This document shows, piece after piece, positions 19,383 to 28,866 of a stretch of 64,000 bases of DNA (positions are counted from its first letter, which is position 1; every line of letters begins with the position of its first letter). Under the pieces are notes generated by a model. The model did not search any database, had not been told where the DNA came from, and was given only the letters and a program-made list of their open reading frames with translations. The stretch is from JALYOK01 sp963840785 (GTDB taxonomy: Bacteria; Pseudomonadota; Gammaproteobacteria; Burkholderiales; JALYOK01), in contig CAWJAF010000005.1 of assembly GCA_963840785.1 (NCBI GenBank), positions 137,338 through 201,337 of the forward strand, in the 5' to 3' direction. Both the position numbers and the translations under genes were made by a program.

Positions 19383-19859
19383 ATGCAAAAAGTTCCATTG
19401 ACCGTGATCGGCGCAGAACTATTGCGAAACGAATTAATCCAGCTTAAAACCGTCGGCCGCCCGAATATCGTTCAGGCAATCGCCGAAGCGCGCGCCCACG
19501 GGGATTTGTCGGAGAACGCGGAATACGCGGCGGCAAAAGAGCGGCAAAGTTTTATCGAGGGCCGCATCCAGGAATTGGAAAGCAAACTGTCGAACGCGCA
19601 AATCATCGATCCGGCGCTACTCGATCCCGATGGCCGTTGCGTGTTCGCGTCCATAGTCGATTTGCAAGATATTGCGGGCAAAGTCAGCGTGACCTATCAG
19701 ATCGTTGGTGAAGACGAAGCGGACATCAAGCAAGGAAAAATTTCCATCAGCTCGCCGACGGCGCGCGCGTTGATCGGCAAATATGCCGGCGATGTGGTTG
19801 AAGTGATGGCGCCGGGCGGTGTGCGCGAGTATGAGATTTTGGACGTGAGATATAGTTAG
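19383..19859 (+). CDS. greA: transcription elongation factor GreA
   Basis: A 158-aa protein with the N-terminal coiled coil ('EARAHGDLSENAEYAAAKER', the GreA signature) and a C-terminal FKBP-like domain ('ISSPTARALIGKYAGDVVEV', 'APGGVREYEILDVRY'). It enters the RNA polymerase secondary channel and stimulates cleavage of backtracked transcripts. It starts 22 bases after carB, so co-transcription is likely; carB-greA adjacency is common in betaproteobacteria. Confidence 0.95.
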   Translation: MQKVPLTVIGAELLRNELIQLKTVGRPNIVQAIAEARAHGDLSENAEYAAAKERQSFIEGRIQELESKLSNAQIIDPALLDPDGRCVFASIVDLQDIAGKVSVTYQIVGEDEADIKQGKISISSPTARALIGKYAGDVVEVMAPGGVREYEILDVRYS

Positions 19860-19895
19860 TCGCGATAATCTAGCCACTTGTGGCCCTAGGCCAGC

Positions 19896-19970
19896 CACTC
19901 ATTCCCGCGAAGGCGGGAATCCACATTGACTTTCGAAGGCCAAATGGATTCCCGCTTTCGCGGGAATGAC
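19896..19970. repeat. dRS3-like inverted repeat pair
   Basis: ATTCCCGCGAAGGCGGGAAT and, inverted 28 bases on, ATTCCCGCTTTCGCGGGAAT: two 20-base units with GGGAAT ends, as in Neisseria dRS3. It lies between greA and yhbY and could act as a bidirectional terminator. Confidence 0.8.
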
Positions 19971-20047
19971 ACGATTGGGTTGCTGTTACGTTTGTTTTGA
20001 AAAGGCACAGGGCCACTAGGCAATATTGATGCGGCGAACCAAGCGGC

Positions 20048-20092
20048 ATTGCTTGAGAGCCAATATCCATGCGCCCCTTCAGGCATGTCTAT
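20048..20092. repeat. R2 repeat copy (short)
   Basis: 'GAGAGCCAATATCCATGCGC' and 'CCCTTCAGGCATG' match the R2 family. It overlaps the 3' end of yhbY by a few bases. Confidence 0.55.
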
Positions 20093-20385
20093 TTCGGCAA
20101 TGCGATCTTCGGTTCTTCCGCCGCGCGATAAACGATTAGCGTTTTCCCGATACTTTGCACCGGCGTCGCGGCAAGTTCGTTACAAATTTCGGCTAGCATT
20201 TGTTCACGCGCTTCGCGATCATCATTCGCGATTTTGATTTTAATCAGTTCATGATGGCGCAGTCCAAGATCGATTTCTTTTTTGACGGCGGCGCTTAAGC
20301 CAGCGTTGCCGATCATAATGATGGGATTCAAATGATGGGCTTGGGCGCGCAGGAAGCGGCGCTGGTTCGGAGTTAAATTTAACAT
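20089..20385 (-). CDS. yhbY: ribosome assembly RNA-binding protein YhbY
   Basis: A 98-aa CRM-domain protein: 'LTPNQRRFLRAQAHHLNPII', 'IGNAGLSAAVKKEIDLGLRH' and 'HELIKIKI' are diagnostic. It associates with pre-50S subunits. I start at the ATG at 20385 (MLNLTPNQ); an upstream in-frame ATG would overlap the divergent rlmE. The pair yhbY/rlmE, divergent with a 16-base gap, is a conserved proteobacterial arrangement. Confidence 0.9.
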   Translation of the reverse strand: MLNLTPNQRRFLRAQAHHLNPIIMIGNAGLSAAVKKEIDLGLRHHELIKIKIANDDREAREQMLAEICNELAATPVQSIGKTLIVYRAAEEPKIALPK

Positions 20386-20401
20386 GATGCGATTGTAACG
20401 G

Positions 20402-21043
20402 ATGCCGCTTAAACCCTCTAGCAAAGCCTGGATGCAGCGCCACATCAACGATACTTATGTGCAGTTGGCGGCGCGCGAAGGCTATCGTTCACGGTCGGCC
20501 TACAAATTGCTCGAAATAAACGAGCGCGACAAATTGCTGTTGCCGGGAACGTTCGTCGTCGACTTGGGTGCCGCGCCGGGCGGCTGGTCCCAGGTGGCGG
20601 GCGCGCGCGTGGGCGCCAAAGGCCGGGTTTTTGCGATCGATCTGTTGCCGATGCAAGGGCTTGCTCACGTTAGCTTTTTCCAGGGCGACTTCACTGACTT
20701 AGAAATGCAAGATCGCAATTGCGCAAAGAATTGCCGAACGGCGGCGTCGATCTTGTGATTTGCGATATGTCCCCCAACATGAGTGGTATTCCCAGCGCGG
20801 ATCAGGCGCGGGTGTTTAATTTAGCGGAAGAAGCCTTGGAATTCGCAAAAGAAGTGTTGAAACCGGGTGGTGCGTTTTTGGTCAAAGTGTTTCAGGGCGC
20901 GGACTTTGAGGCATTTCGCCAGGCATTGTTCGCGAACTTTTTAAAGGTCGCGCCGCGTAAACCCAAGGCGTCGCGAGAGGAAAGCCGCGAGTTGTATATG
21001 TTAGCGCGAGGACTGCGACCGGCAACGCGCGCCGGAATTGTAA
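20402..21043 (+). CDS. rlmE: 23S rRNA 2'-O-ribose U2552 methyltransferase RlmE/FtsJ (frameshifted)
   Basis: The SAM-binding site reads 'VVDLGAAPGGWSQVAG'. Catalytic K-D-K-E residues are recognisable in 'SAYKLLEI', 'CDMSPNMSG', 'FLVKVFQG' and 'SRELYMLARG'. The frame shifts at about 20717, where one base seems missing before 'LRKELPNGGVDLVICD'. The open frame then runs on to 21138, but the last 35 residues are unlike the family. One extra base near 21013 would end the gene at TAA 21041, giving 213 aa (family about 209) and freeing the ftsH promoter region. RlmE methylates U2552 in the 50S A-loop. Confidence 0.85.
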
Positions 21044-21064
21044 AGTTTTGTTCGAATTGCGGTT

Positions 21065-21093
21065 TTGCCCTGCGAACCGGAATACACTATTAT
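21065..21093 (+). promoter_or_regulatory. sigma70-type promoter of ftsH
   Basis: TTGCCC (21065-21070), a 17-base spacer, then TATTAT (21088-21093). The predicted start is near 21100, just ahead of an AAGGA ribosome binding site and the TTG start at 21122. The -35 box is identical to the one before carAB. Confidence 0.5.
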
Positions 21094-21121
21094 GTTAGGT
21101 CACTCGCTATAAGGAACGACG

Positions 21122-23030
21122 TTGAACAACCTCGTTAAGAATGTCGGCATCTGGCTCATCATCGCACTTGTGTTGATGACTTTATTCAATCAATTCAGCA
21201 GCCAGCAGTCGAATAATACGATTCGCATACTCGGAATTTATGGAGCAGGCCCGGCAAGGCCAGGTACGCTCCGCCAAAGTGGATGGCCGCACGATTCGTT
21301 GGCTGTCCAACGACGATAAGCGCTATTTGACTTATACGCCCGGCGATATTTTCATGATCGACGATTTGCGTCGTTATAACGTGCGCATTGACGCCGAGCC
21401 GGAAGAGGAACGCTCGTTCTGGCTAAACGTATTCATCTCCTGGTTTCCGTTCCTGCTGATTATCGGCGTTTGGGTGTTTTTCATGCGCCAAATGCAAGGC
21501 GGCGGACGCGGCGGCGCGTTTTCATTCGGCAAAAGCCGGGCAAAAATGCTCGACGAGAATTCCAATCAAGTGACATTTGCCGACGTCGCCGGTGTGGACG
21601 AAGCAAAAGAAGAAGTTGCTGAGTTGGTCGAATTTTTGCGCGATCCGCAAAAATTTCAAAAGCTCGGTGGCCGCATTCCGCGCGGCGTGTTGATGGTCGG
21701 TTCGCCCGGCACCGGTAAAACCTTGCTCGCCCGCGCCATTGCCGGCGAAGCGAAAGTGCCGTTCTTCAGTATTTCCGGTTCCGATTTCGTCGAGATGTTC
21801 GTCGGCGTCGGCGCAGCGCGCGTTCGCGACATGTTCGATCAGGCGAAAAAGAACGCGCCTTGTATCGTGTTCATTGACGAGATCGACGCCGTTGGTCGTC
21901 AGCGTGGCGCGGGCCTCGGCGGCGGTAACGACGAGCGCGAACAAACTTTGAACCAATTGTTGGTGGAAATGGATGGTTTCGAAGGCACAGCCGGCGTGAT
22001 CGTCATCGCCGCGACCAACCGTCCCGATGTGCTCGATCCGGCGTTGTTGCGTCCGGGCCGTTTCGATCGTCAAGTCGTCGTGCCGTTGCCGGATATTCGC
22101 GGCCGCGAGCAAATTTTGATGGTCCACATGCGTAAAGTGCCGATCGCTCCGGATGTGAAAGCGGAAATCATTGCCCGTGGTACACCCGGCATGTCCGGCG
22201 CGGATTTGGCGAATTTGGTCAATGAAGCGGCGTTATTTGCTGCGCGCGGCGCCAAGCGCCTGGTCGATATGGACGATTTCGAGCGAGCTAAAGATAAGAT
22301 CATCATGGGCGCTGAGCGCCGATCGATGGTCATGCCCGGAAGAAGAACGTCGCAATACCGCCTATCACGAGTCCGGCCACGCCATCGTCGCCAAGCTCTT
22401 ACCGCGGGCCGATCCGGTGCACAAAGTCACCGATTATTCCGCGCGGTCGCGCGCTGGGCGTGACTTGATGCAATTGCCGTCGCAAAAGATCGCTACAGCT
22501 TTACGAAAGATGAACTGCTGCTTAGCAATATCGCCGTGCTATTCGGCGGACGTATTGCGGAAGAATTGTTCGTGAATCAAGATGACCACCGGCGCGTCGA
22601 ACGATTTCAAGCGCGCCACGGAAATGGCTCGTCGCATGGTGACGGAATAGGGCATGAGCGAATGCACATGGGCCGATGGTATACGGCGAAAACGAAGGCG
22701 AAGTGTTTCTTGGCCGTTCGGTCACCAATCATCAAACATGTCAGCGAAGCTACTATGCAGCAAGTCGATCAGCGAAATTCGCCGAATTATCGACGAGCAA
22801 TACGCCCGCGCACAGCAGTTGCTGAGAGAAAATCGCGACAAAGTCGAGATGATGACCAAGACTCTACTCGATTGGGAAACCATCGATGCGGAGCAGATTG
22901 CCGACATTATGGCAGGACGCCCACCGCGGCCGCCGAAGCCAAGTCCGCCGCCGATCCACCTGCCGCAAGTGGCGGCGGGACGCCGGAAGCGACGGCTACC
23001 GCAACTGCGAAGCCAGCCCAAGAAGCTTAA
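21122..23030 (+). CDS. ftsH: ATP-dependent zinc metalloprotease FtsH (multiply frameshifted)
   Basis: A membrane AAA+ protease that degrades misfolded membrane proteins and LpxC. Two transmembrane segments lie near the N-terminus ('WLIIALVLMTLF' and 'FPFLLIIGVWVFF'). Walker A is GSPGTGKT, Walker B IVFIDEID, and the second region of homology 'ATNRPDVLDPALLRPGR'. The zinc motif HESGH is near 22372. Frames break at about 21220 (true reading YSEFMEQARQG) and then at least seven more times between 22337 and 22960, plus TAG at about 22651 where Trp (TEWGMS) is expected. Stitching the frames yields about 635 aa, the normal length, ending 'TATAKPAQEA'. The unusual density of damage is in the peptidase half. 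Confidence 0.88.
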
Positions 23031-23139
23031 TTTTCAGAGTAATGGTTTAAAATACGACAGCGCCCACGAGGCGCTGTTATTTTTTCCAAATTCGATTCGC
23101 TTGACGCAAAAAAAGCATCAAGTTTCATAGGAGGGCAAC

Positions 23140-23904
23140 ATGATTCCCGATCTTAAAAATAAAGTAGTCCTGATCACCGGTTCCAGTACCGGTATCGGCG
23201 CGGAAGCCGCTAAAGCTTTTGGCGCTGGAAGGCGCGAAAGTCGCCGTTCATTACAACTCAAGCAAGCCTCAGGCCAATGCCGTTGTCGCTGCAATAAAGG
23301 CCAAACGGCGGCGAAGCGTTGCCATTGCTGGCGATTTGTCCAAGGCCGGCGTGTCAGAAAATGTTGTTAATCAATGTGTCGATCACTATGGTCGCATCGA
23401 CGTGTTGATCAACAACGCCGGCAGCATGGTGCGCCGTTCCAATGTCGCGGATTCCGATGATGCGTTGCTTGACGAATTTTTTCATCTGAACATGCGTTCC
23501 GTCGTCGCTGCCAGCCGCGCTGCGATTGCGCATATGCGCAAGCAAGGTGGCGGCAATATTATCAATACGACATCGGTCGCGGCGCGTACCGGCGGCGGCC
23601 CAAGCGCGGTGCTGTACGCGTCGACTAAGGGTTTCGTCAGCACCTTCACACACGGATTGGCAAAGGAATTAGTGAAAGACAATATCCGCGTGAATGCCGT
23701 CGCGCCCGGCGTAATTCTCACGCCATTCCACGAGCGCTACAGCACGCAGGCGCAGCTTGATATGCTGAAGGCGACGATTCCGATGGGGCGCTTGGCGAAG
23801 CGAACGAATGCAACGGCGCTTATCTTTACCTCGCGTCTGACGCGCTTTCCGGCTACGTCACGGGGCAGATTTTGGAAGTGAATGGCGGGCAGTTAATGCC
23901 TTAG
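23140..23904 (+). CDS. SDR family NAD(P)-dependent oxidoreductase (frameshifted)
   Basis: A Rossmann-fold short-chain dehydrogenase: 'VVLITGSSTGIGAE' (cofactor loop), 'LINNAG', catalytic Ser in NTTSV and YASTK (Tyr/Lys), 'RVNAVAPGVILTPF'. It breaks at about 23219 (an extra base; true reading AFALEGAKVAVHYN) and about 23806 (a missing base; true reading LAKPNECNGAYLYLASDA), with a compensating pair near 23305. The reconstructed length is 254 aa, ending 'EVNGGQLMP'. The substrate is unknown. A GGAGGG ribosome binding site precedes the ATG. It lies between ftsH and folP, outside the usual conserved set. Confidence 0.85.
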
Positions 23905-23922
23905 ATTTGTCAAGGGTGAGAG

Positions 23923-23974
23923 GTGAAAAGTGAAGGGTGGAAAACCACCGCACGCGTACCTCTTCACTTTTCAC
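23923..23974. repeat. inverted repeat upstream of folP
   Basis: GTGAAAAGTGAA (23923-23934) and TTCACTTTTCAC (23963-23974) are perfect 12-base arms with a 28-base spacer. It could form a hairpin before folP or act as a weak terminator for the SDR gene. Confidence 0.5.
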
Positions 23975-24000
23975 ATTTCACCCTTCACTCATTTGCGCTA

Positions 24001-24835
24001 ATGAGAAAACTAATCCTCGGTCGCTTCGAGTTGTCGCTTGCGAACCCGTTGGTCATGGGCGTGATAAATGTCACGCCCGATTCTTTTTCCGATGGCGGAA
24101 AATTTCTGTCGGCTTATGCTGCAATCGATCACGCCCATCTATTAATCGAAGAAGGCGCGGATATTCTCGATGTTGGTGGTGAATCGACTCGGCCTGGTGC
24201 CGACCCGGTTAGCATGGATGAAGAATTGCGTCGTGTGATGCCGATCATCGAAGCATTGCGTGGCAAAAATATTCCGATATCGATCGACACGATGAAGCCA
24301 GAGGTGATGAAAGCGGCGATTCAAGGCGGCGCGTCAATGGTGAACGATGTCAACGCGCTGCGTGCCGAGGGTGCGCTTGAAATCTGCGCGAGCAGCAATG
24401 TCGGCGTTTGCCTGATGCATATGCAAGGCGCACCGCGCACAATGCAGCTTGAGCCGACGTACGTTGATGTTGTTGCCGAAGTGAAAGATTTTTTGGTCGA
24501 TCGGGCTCAGGCATGCGAACGCGCAGGGATTTCGAAGGAACGCATCGTCATCGATCCTGGTTTCGGTTTCGGCAAAAACCGCGAGCACAATCTCACTTTA
24601 TTACGACGGCTAAGGGAATTCCGAGAAACCGGATATGCGTTACTCGTCGGGCTGTCGCGAAAATCGGTGCTGGGAAAGATCACCGGGCAAGAAGTAGTTT
24701 CTCGTACGCCGGCGAGCGTCGCTGCCGCGCTGCTCGCGGTGCAAAACGGCGCGCAAATCGTGCGCGTTCACGATGTCCGCGCAACGAAAGACGCCCTTGC
24801 TATACTGGCACGCTGTAAATCAAACAAGCCACTAG
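24001..24835 (+). CDS. folP: dihydropteroate synthase (3' frameshift)
   Basis: It condenses p-aminobenzoate with hydroxymethyl-dihydropterin diphosphate in folate synthesis, and is the sulfonamide target. Motifs are 'VMGVINVTPDSFSDGG', 'DILDVGGESTRPGA', 'IVIDPGFGFGKN' and 'LLVGLSRKSVLG'. The open frame runs 160 bases into glmM with nonsense sequence. Dropping one base near 24801 gives 'YWHAVNQTSH' and a stop at 24833, ten bases before glmM. The reconstructed length of 277 aa matches the family. The tandem folP-glmM is conserved in proteobacteria. Confidence 0.9.
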
Positions 24836-24845
24836 GGAAAACAAT

Positions 24846-26205
24846 ATGGCCAGAAAATATTTCGGCACCGATGGCGTGCGTGGCCGGGTTGGCGAAGCGC
24901 CGATTACGCCGGATTTCGTACTACGGCTGGGCTTTGCGGCCGGGAAAGTGCTGGCGGAAGCGAGCCATGATCCGCGCGATCGCGATCGTCCGGCGGTACT
25001 AATTGCGAAAGATACGCGCATCTCCGGCTATATGCTGGAAAGCGCGCTGGAAGCCGGTTTTTGCGCGGCGGGCGTGGACGTATTGCTGGTCGGCCCAATG
25101 CCGACGCCAGCGGTGGCTTATCTCACCCGAGCATTGCGTTTGCAAGCGGGTGTGATGATCAGCGCGTCGCACAATCCTTACGACGATAACGGCATCAAAT
25201 TCTTTTCCGCCCACGGCAATAAGTTGCCGGACGAGCTGGAACTGGCGATCGAAGCCCATCTCGAGGAGCCGATGCAAACCAAGCCCTCAGCTCGGCTTGG
25301 GCGCGTGCGCCGCATCGACGATGCTGACGGGCGTTACATCGAATTTTGCAAAAGTACTTTCCCAACCGAACTCGATTTGCGCGGCATGCGTATTGTGGTC
25401 GATTGCGCCAACGGTGCCGCCTATCACATCGCGCCACCGGTTTTTCACGAATTGGGCGCCGAGGTCATCGCCGTTTCGAATCAACCTAACGGTTTTAACA
25501 TCAATGATAAATGTGGCGCCACCCACACGGCCGCATTGCGCGCGGCAGTATTAGAACATCATGCCGATTTGGGCATCGCCCTCGACGGTGATGCCGATCG
25601 CCTGATGATGTGCGACGCCGATGGCAAAGTCTATGATGGCGATCAATTGGTTTATGTCATCGCCAAACACCGCAAAGAAATTGGCATCATGAAAGGCGGC
25701 ATCGTCGGTACGCTTAATGAGCAATCTCGCGCTCGAGCATGCGCTGGGGAAATTGGATATTCCGTTTGCTCGCGCAAAGGTGGGTGATCGTTACGTGTTC
25801 GAGTTATTGCAAGAAAACAATTGGGACTGCGGCGCCGAAAATTCTGGCCACATCATTTGCCGCGACAAACATACAACGGGCGACGGCATTGTTTCCGCGT
25901 TGCAAGTACTTTCTGCCTTGGCATCAGCGAAAACCACGCTGAAAAAATATACCGCCGAATTGACCCTATATCCACAGATTCTAATCAACGTCAAAACCCA
26001 AAAGGGCTTCGATTTTCGCGCGCACGCTTCGATTCAAGAAACTGTCACTGCAGCGGAAAAAGATCTCGATGGCAGTGGCCGCGTATTGTTAAGGCCTTCC
26101 GGAACGGAGCCCGTTTTGCGTGTAATGGTCGAAGGGAAAGACGAATCCCGTGTCAAACAGTGGGCAGAGCGGATTTCCGATTGTGTGCGTGCTGCCGCGA
26201 CATAG
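24846..26205 (+). CDS. glmM: phosphoglucosamine mutase (one frameshift)
   Basis: It converts glucosamine-6-P to glucosamine-1-P for peptidoglycan and LPS precursors. 'KYFGTDGVRGRVG' is the N-terminus, the phospho-serine loop is 'GVMISASHNPYDDNG' (Ser108), the metal site 'LDGDADRLMM', and the C-terminal 'RPSGTEPVLRVM' binds phosphate. The frame shifts at about 25716: an extra A before 'MSNLALEHALGKL'. Removing it gives 452 aa, close to the usual 445. It follows folP directly. Confidence 0.93.
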
Positions 26206-26206
26206 C

Positions 26207-26272
26207 GCGTGAGGCTTGGCCTGCGAACCAGTATCCAGGGACGAGCCTAAGGCCAAGCGCATCTTCAAGCAT
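26207..26272. repeat. R2 repeat copy
   Basis: 'GGCTTGGCCTGCGAACCAGT' and 'ATCCAGGGACGAGCC' form a diverged R2 unit between the convergent glmM and TIR-FGE genes. Confidence 0.5.
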
Positions 26273-26277
26273 CAACA

Positions 26278-27473
26278 CTAACGCATGTCGCGCACGCAAC
26301 GAAAGCCAATATCCTCTGTGCGCAAATCTGGATTGCCGTGAAAGCGTTTGGTGACAACGAGGCGATCACCCTGATCGAACCGTCCACCACCGCGCACGAC
26401 GCGTGCCGTTCCCGTTTCCGGCCCTTTTGGATTGCGTCGTTCGCTGTGGGGAAAACTTTCAGTGAACCAATCCGCGACCCACTCGGCGGCATTGCCGGCG
26501 AGATCGTCGACGCCGAACGGACTGCGGCCTGCCGGATGCGTGCCGACATTTCTCAATCCACCGTCGTAAGTTTCCGCAGACGCATTTTGAAAGTTGGCAT
26601 GATCGAGCGTTGGCGTTGCCGCGCCCCACGGATAGCGACGTCCATCGGCACCACGCGCGGCTTTTTCCCATTCAGTGTCGGTCGGCAATCGTCGCCCTGC
26701 CCATTTGCAATAGGCAGTGGCGTCATTCCAATCTACGCCAATAACGGGAAGTTCCGCACCCTTCTCAAGTGACGAGCGACTCCCAACCGTCCGGTGGGCG
26801 CACGGAGCCGGTCGCAGCTCAGAAATTTCTCGTAGCGGCCAGTAGTAACTTCGTAACGATCGATGTAAAACGCGTCGAGATAAATTTCACGCTGCGGCGA
26901 TTCAACGTCATCGCCCATCGTGAAATTTCCGGCAGGCACCAACATAAGCGGCGCATCGTCACTACCTTTAATCATTTTCGCCGGTTCGCCGGAAGAGCGC
27001 ACGAACCATGCGCCAACGCCCATCAACGCAATCGCTGAAATTCCCGCGCCCATCTTGGTGAAATAAATACGTCGCTGTTTCTGCGTAATACGATGCACCG
27101 CGTCGGCAACAGCGGCAGGAATATTTCCCGGCGATTGCAGTAAGGTAACGGACTTCGCGAAGGTGGGCAGGCGATCCATCGAAATCGGCTGCAACATCAC
27201 CGGCAATATCCGCCTCGACGCTTTTTTGTATACTTTCTCCGCGATATCGAGTTCGTTCAACGTGTAACTGCCGGGATCGATCGCGTGCTCGCTAATGAGA
27301 AATACAAACAAATCCGCGCGTTCGATTGTCAGGCGAATTTGGTTATGAAACTCTTCGCCCGGCATCAAATCTTCACGATCGAAAAACACGTCGTGTCCTT
27401 GTTCGCGCAACGCATGATTGATCGACTGCGCAATTTCGCGATCCTGCGAGGCATAGCTGAGGAAGATTTTCAT
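26278..27473 (-). CDS. TIR domain - transmembrane - formylglycine-generating-enzyme-like protein (frameshifted)
   Basis: Residues 1-130 are a TIR domain ('KIFLSYASQDREIAQ', 'DVFFDREDLMPGEEF', 'FVFLISEHAIDPGSYTLNEL', the last Glu in the usual catalytic position). Residues about 143-162 form one membrane helix ('GAGISAIALMGVGAWFV'). Residues about 180-397 are an FGE/SUMF1 fold ('MVLVPAGNFTMGD'-like start, 'FYIDRYEVTTGRYEKFL', 'PTDTEWEKAARGADGRRYPW', 'GFRCVRD'). Two extra bases, near 26810 and 26770, break the frame; removing them reads 'FLAATGSVRPPDGWESL' then 'LEKGAELPVIGVDWNDA'. The reconstructed length is 397 aa. TIR domains can degrade NAD+ or signal; linking one to an FGE-like domain across the membrane suggests sensing. 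Function is unknown. Confidence 0.8.
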
Positions 27474-27587
27474 CGAGACAATTCGATCCGGATAGAATTC
27501 GCTGATTTTATCTCGGATTCACTGTTAACCCCTCAAGGAAAAGTTTAGAATTTGTAATCTGCGCAAACCTATTTTGAGGAAAAAACC

Positions 27588-27959
27588 ATGGCTAGCAATC
27601 CCGTCGGTTGGTTTGAAATCTACGTCAACGATATGAATCGCGCGAAGCGATTTTACGAATCGATGCTGCAGGTGACTTTAGAAAAACTACCCGTCCCCGA
27701 TCTCGAGATGTGGCAGTTCCCCATGACAATGGACGGCTTCGGTGCGTCCGGTGCGCTGGTGAAAATGGATGGATTCCCCGCGGGCGGAAATAGCACTTTA
27801 GTTTATTTCACTTGCGCCGATTGTGGGGTGGAAGCGGCGCGCGTGGTGCCGGCCGGCGGCAAGATTCAGCGCGAGAAAACGTCGCTCGGAGAATACGGTT
27901 TTATGGCGCTGGCGATCGATACCGAAGGCAATATGATTGGATTGCATTCGATGCAGTAG
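27588..27959 (+). CDS. VOC family protein (glyoxalase/bleomycin-resistance fold)
   Basis: A 123-aa two-module beta-alpha-beta-beta-beta fold: 'VGWFEIYVNDMNRAKRFYES' at the start and 'GEYGFMALAIDTEGNMIGLH' at the end are typical of small VOC proteins annotated as glyoxalase-like. Metal ligands are not obvious enough to name a substrate. It is divergent from the TIR-FGE gene and followed by a repeat. Confidence 0.8.
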   Translation: MASNPVGWFEIYVNDMNRAKRFYESMLQVTLEKLPVPDLEMWQFPMTMDGFGASGALVKMDGFPAGGNSTLVYFTCADCGVEAARVVPAGGKIQREKTSLGEYGFMALAIDTEGNMIGLHSMQ

Positions 27960-28017
27960 CTTTTTTGGAACTTTAAGAGCGAGGTCGCCCCGCTTTTCTC
28001 GCGTTGTTTCACGCCAA

Positions 28018-28070
28018 ACAAACATGGCTGGAAGCCCGTATTGGCGCGGCTCTCCAGGCATACATTGTGA
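28018..28070. repeat. R2 repeat copy (inverted)
   Basis: 'ACATGGCTGGAAGCCCGTAT' and 'TGGCGCGGCTCTCCAGGCAT' form a hairpin-like diverged R2 unit between the convergent VOC and pstB genes. Confidence 0.5.
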
Positions 28071-28079
28071 GTTATTACA

Positions 28080-28859
28080 TCAACCGAATCGACCGGTAAT
28101 GTAATCTTCCGTTTGTTTGTTCTTCGGTTTAATGAAGATCGTGTTGGTGTTATCGAATTCGATCAATTCGCCTAGATACATATAGGCCGTGTAGTCGGAG
28201 ACGCGCGCGGCCTGTTGCATATTATGGGTGACGATCAGAATCGTCACTTTTTTCTTCAGTTCCGCGACAAGTTCTTCGATGCTTGCCGTGGCAATGGGAT
28301 CCAGCGCGGAGGTCGGTTCATCGAATAGTAAAATTTCCGGATCGGTTGCGAGCGCGCGCGCGATGCACAAACGCTGCTGTTGACCGCCAGATAAGTTGAA
28401 CGCCAAATCGTTTAGACGATCTTTCGCTTCATTCCAAAGCGCCGCGCCCTTCAAGGCAGTTTCGACTTTTTCTTCCAACAGCGCGCGATTTTTTACGCCG
28501 CGCACGCGCAATCCGTAGGCGACATTTTCGAAAATAGATTTCGGAAACGGGTTAGGTTTTTGGAACACCATGCTGATGCGCATGCGTACTTCGATAGGAT
28601 CGACACCGTGCGCCAGCACGTTGACATTATCTGGTTTGAGTAGGATCTCGCCTTCGTAGCGATTGCCCGGATACAAATCATGCATGCGGTTGAAGCAGCG
28701 CAGAAAGGTAGATTTACCGCAGCCGGACGGGCCAATCAGCGCCGTCACTTTTTTGTCTGCCACAGAAAGATTGATACTCTTAAGCGCTTGATACGAACCG
28801 TAGTAAAAATTCAGATTTCGCGCTTGGGCTTTGACATCGGTGATGTTGGGCGTGGTCAT
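28080..28859 (-). CDS. pstB: phosphate ABC transporter ATP-binding protein
   Basis: A 259-aa ATPase with Walker A GPSGCGKS, signature LSGGQQQR, Walker B ILLFDEP and the PstB ending 'PKNKQTEDYITGRFG'. It powers high-affinity phosphate uptake through PstCA. It is the last gene of pstSCAB; phoU, which often follows, is absent here. Confidence 0.95.
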   Translation of the reverse strand: MTTPNITDVKAQARNLNFYYGSYQALKSINLSVADKKVTALIGPSGCGKSTFLRCFNRMHDLYPGNRYEGEILLKPDNVNVLAHGVDPIEVRMRISMVFQKPNPFPKSIFENVAYGLRVRGVKNRALLEEKVETALKGAALWNEAKDRLNDLAFNLSGGQQQRLCIARALATDPEILLFDEPTSALDPIATASIEELVAELKKKVTILIVTHNMQQAARVSDYTAYMYLGELIEFDNTNTIFIKPKNKQTEDYITGRFG

Positions 28860-28866
28860 TTCTCTT

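Noticed and set aside
20719..21138. RlmE C-terminus extending to 21138
   Set aside because: The last 35 residues do not fit the family and would cover the ftsH promoter and ribosome site; a single-base change gives the normal end at 21043.
24836..25002. FolP extended into glmM
   Set aside because: The extension is glmM coding sequence read in the wrong frame; a one-base correction ends folP at 24835.
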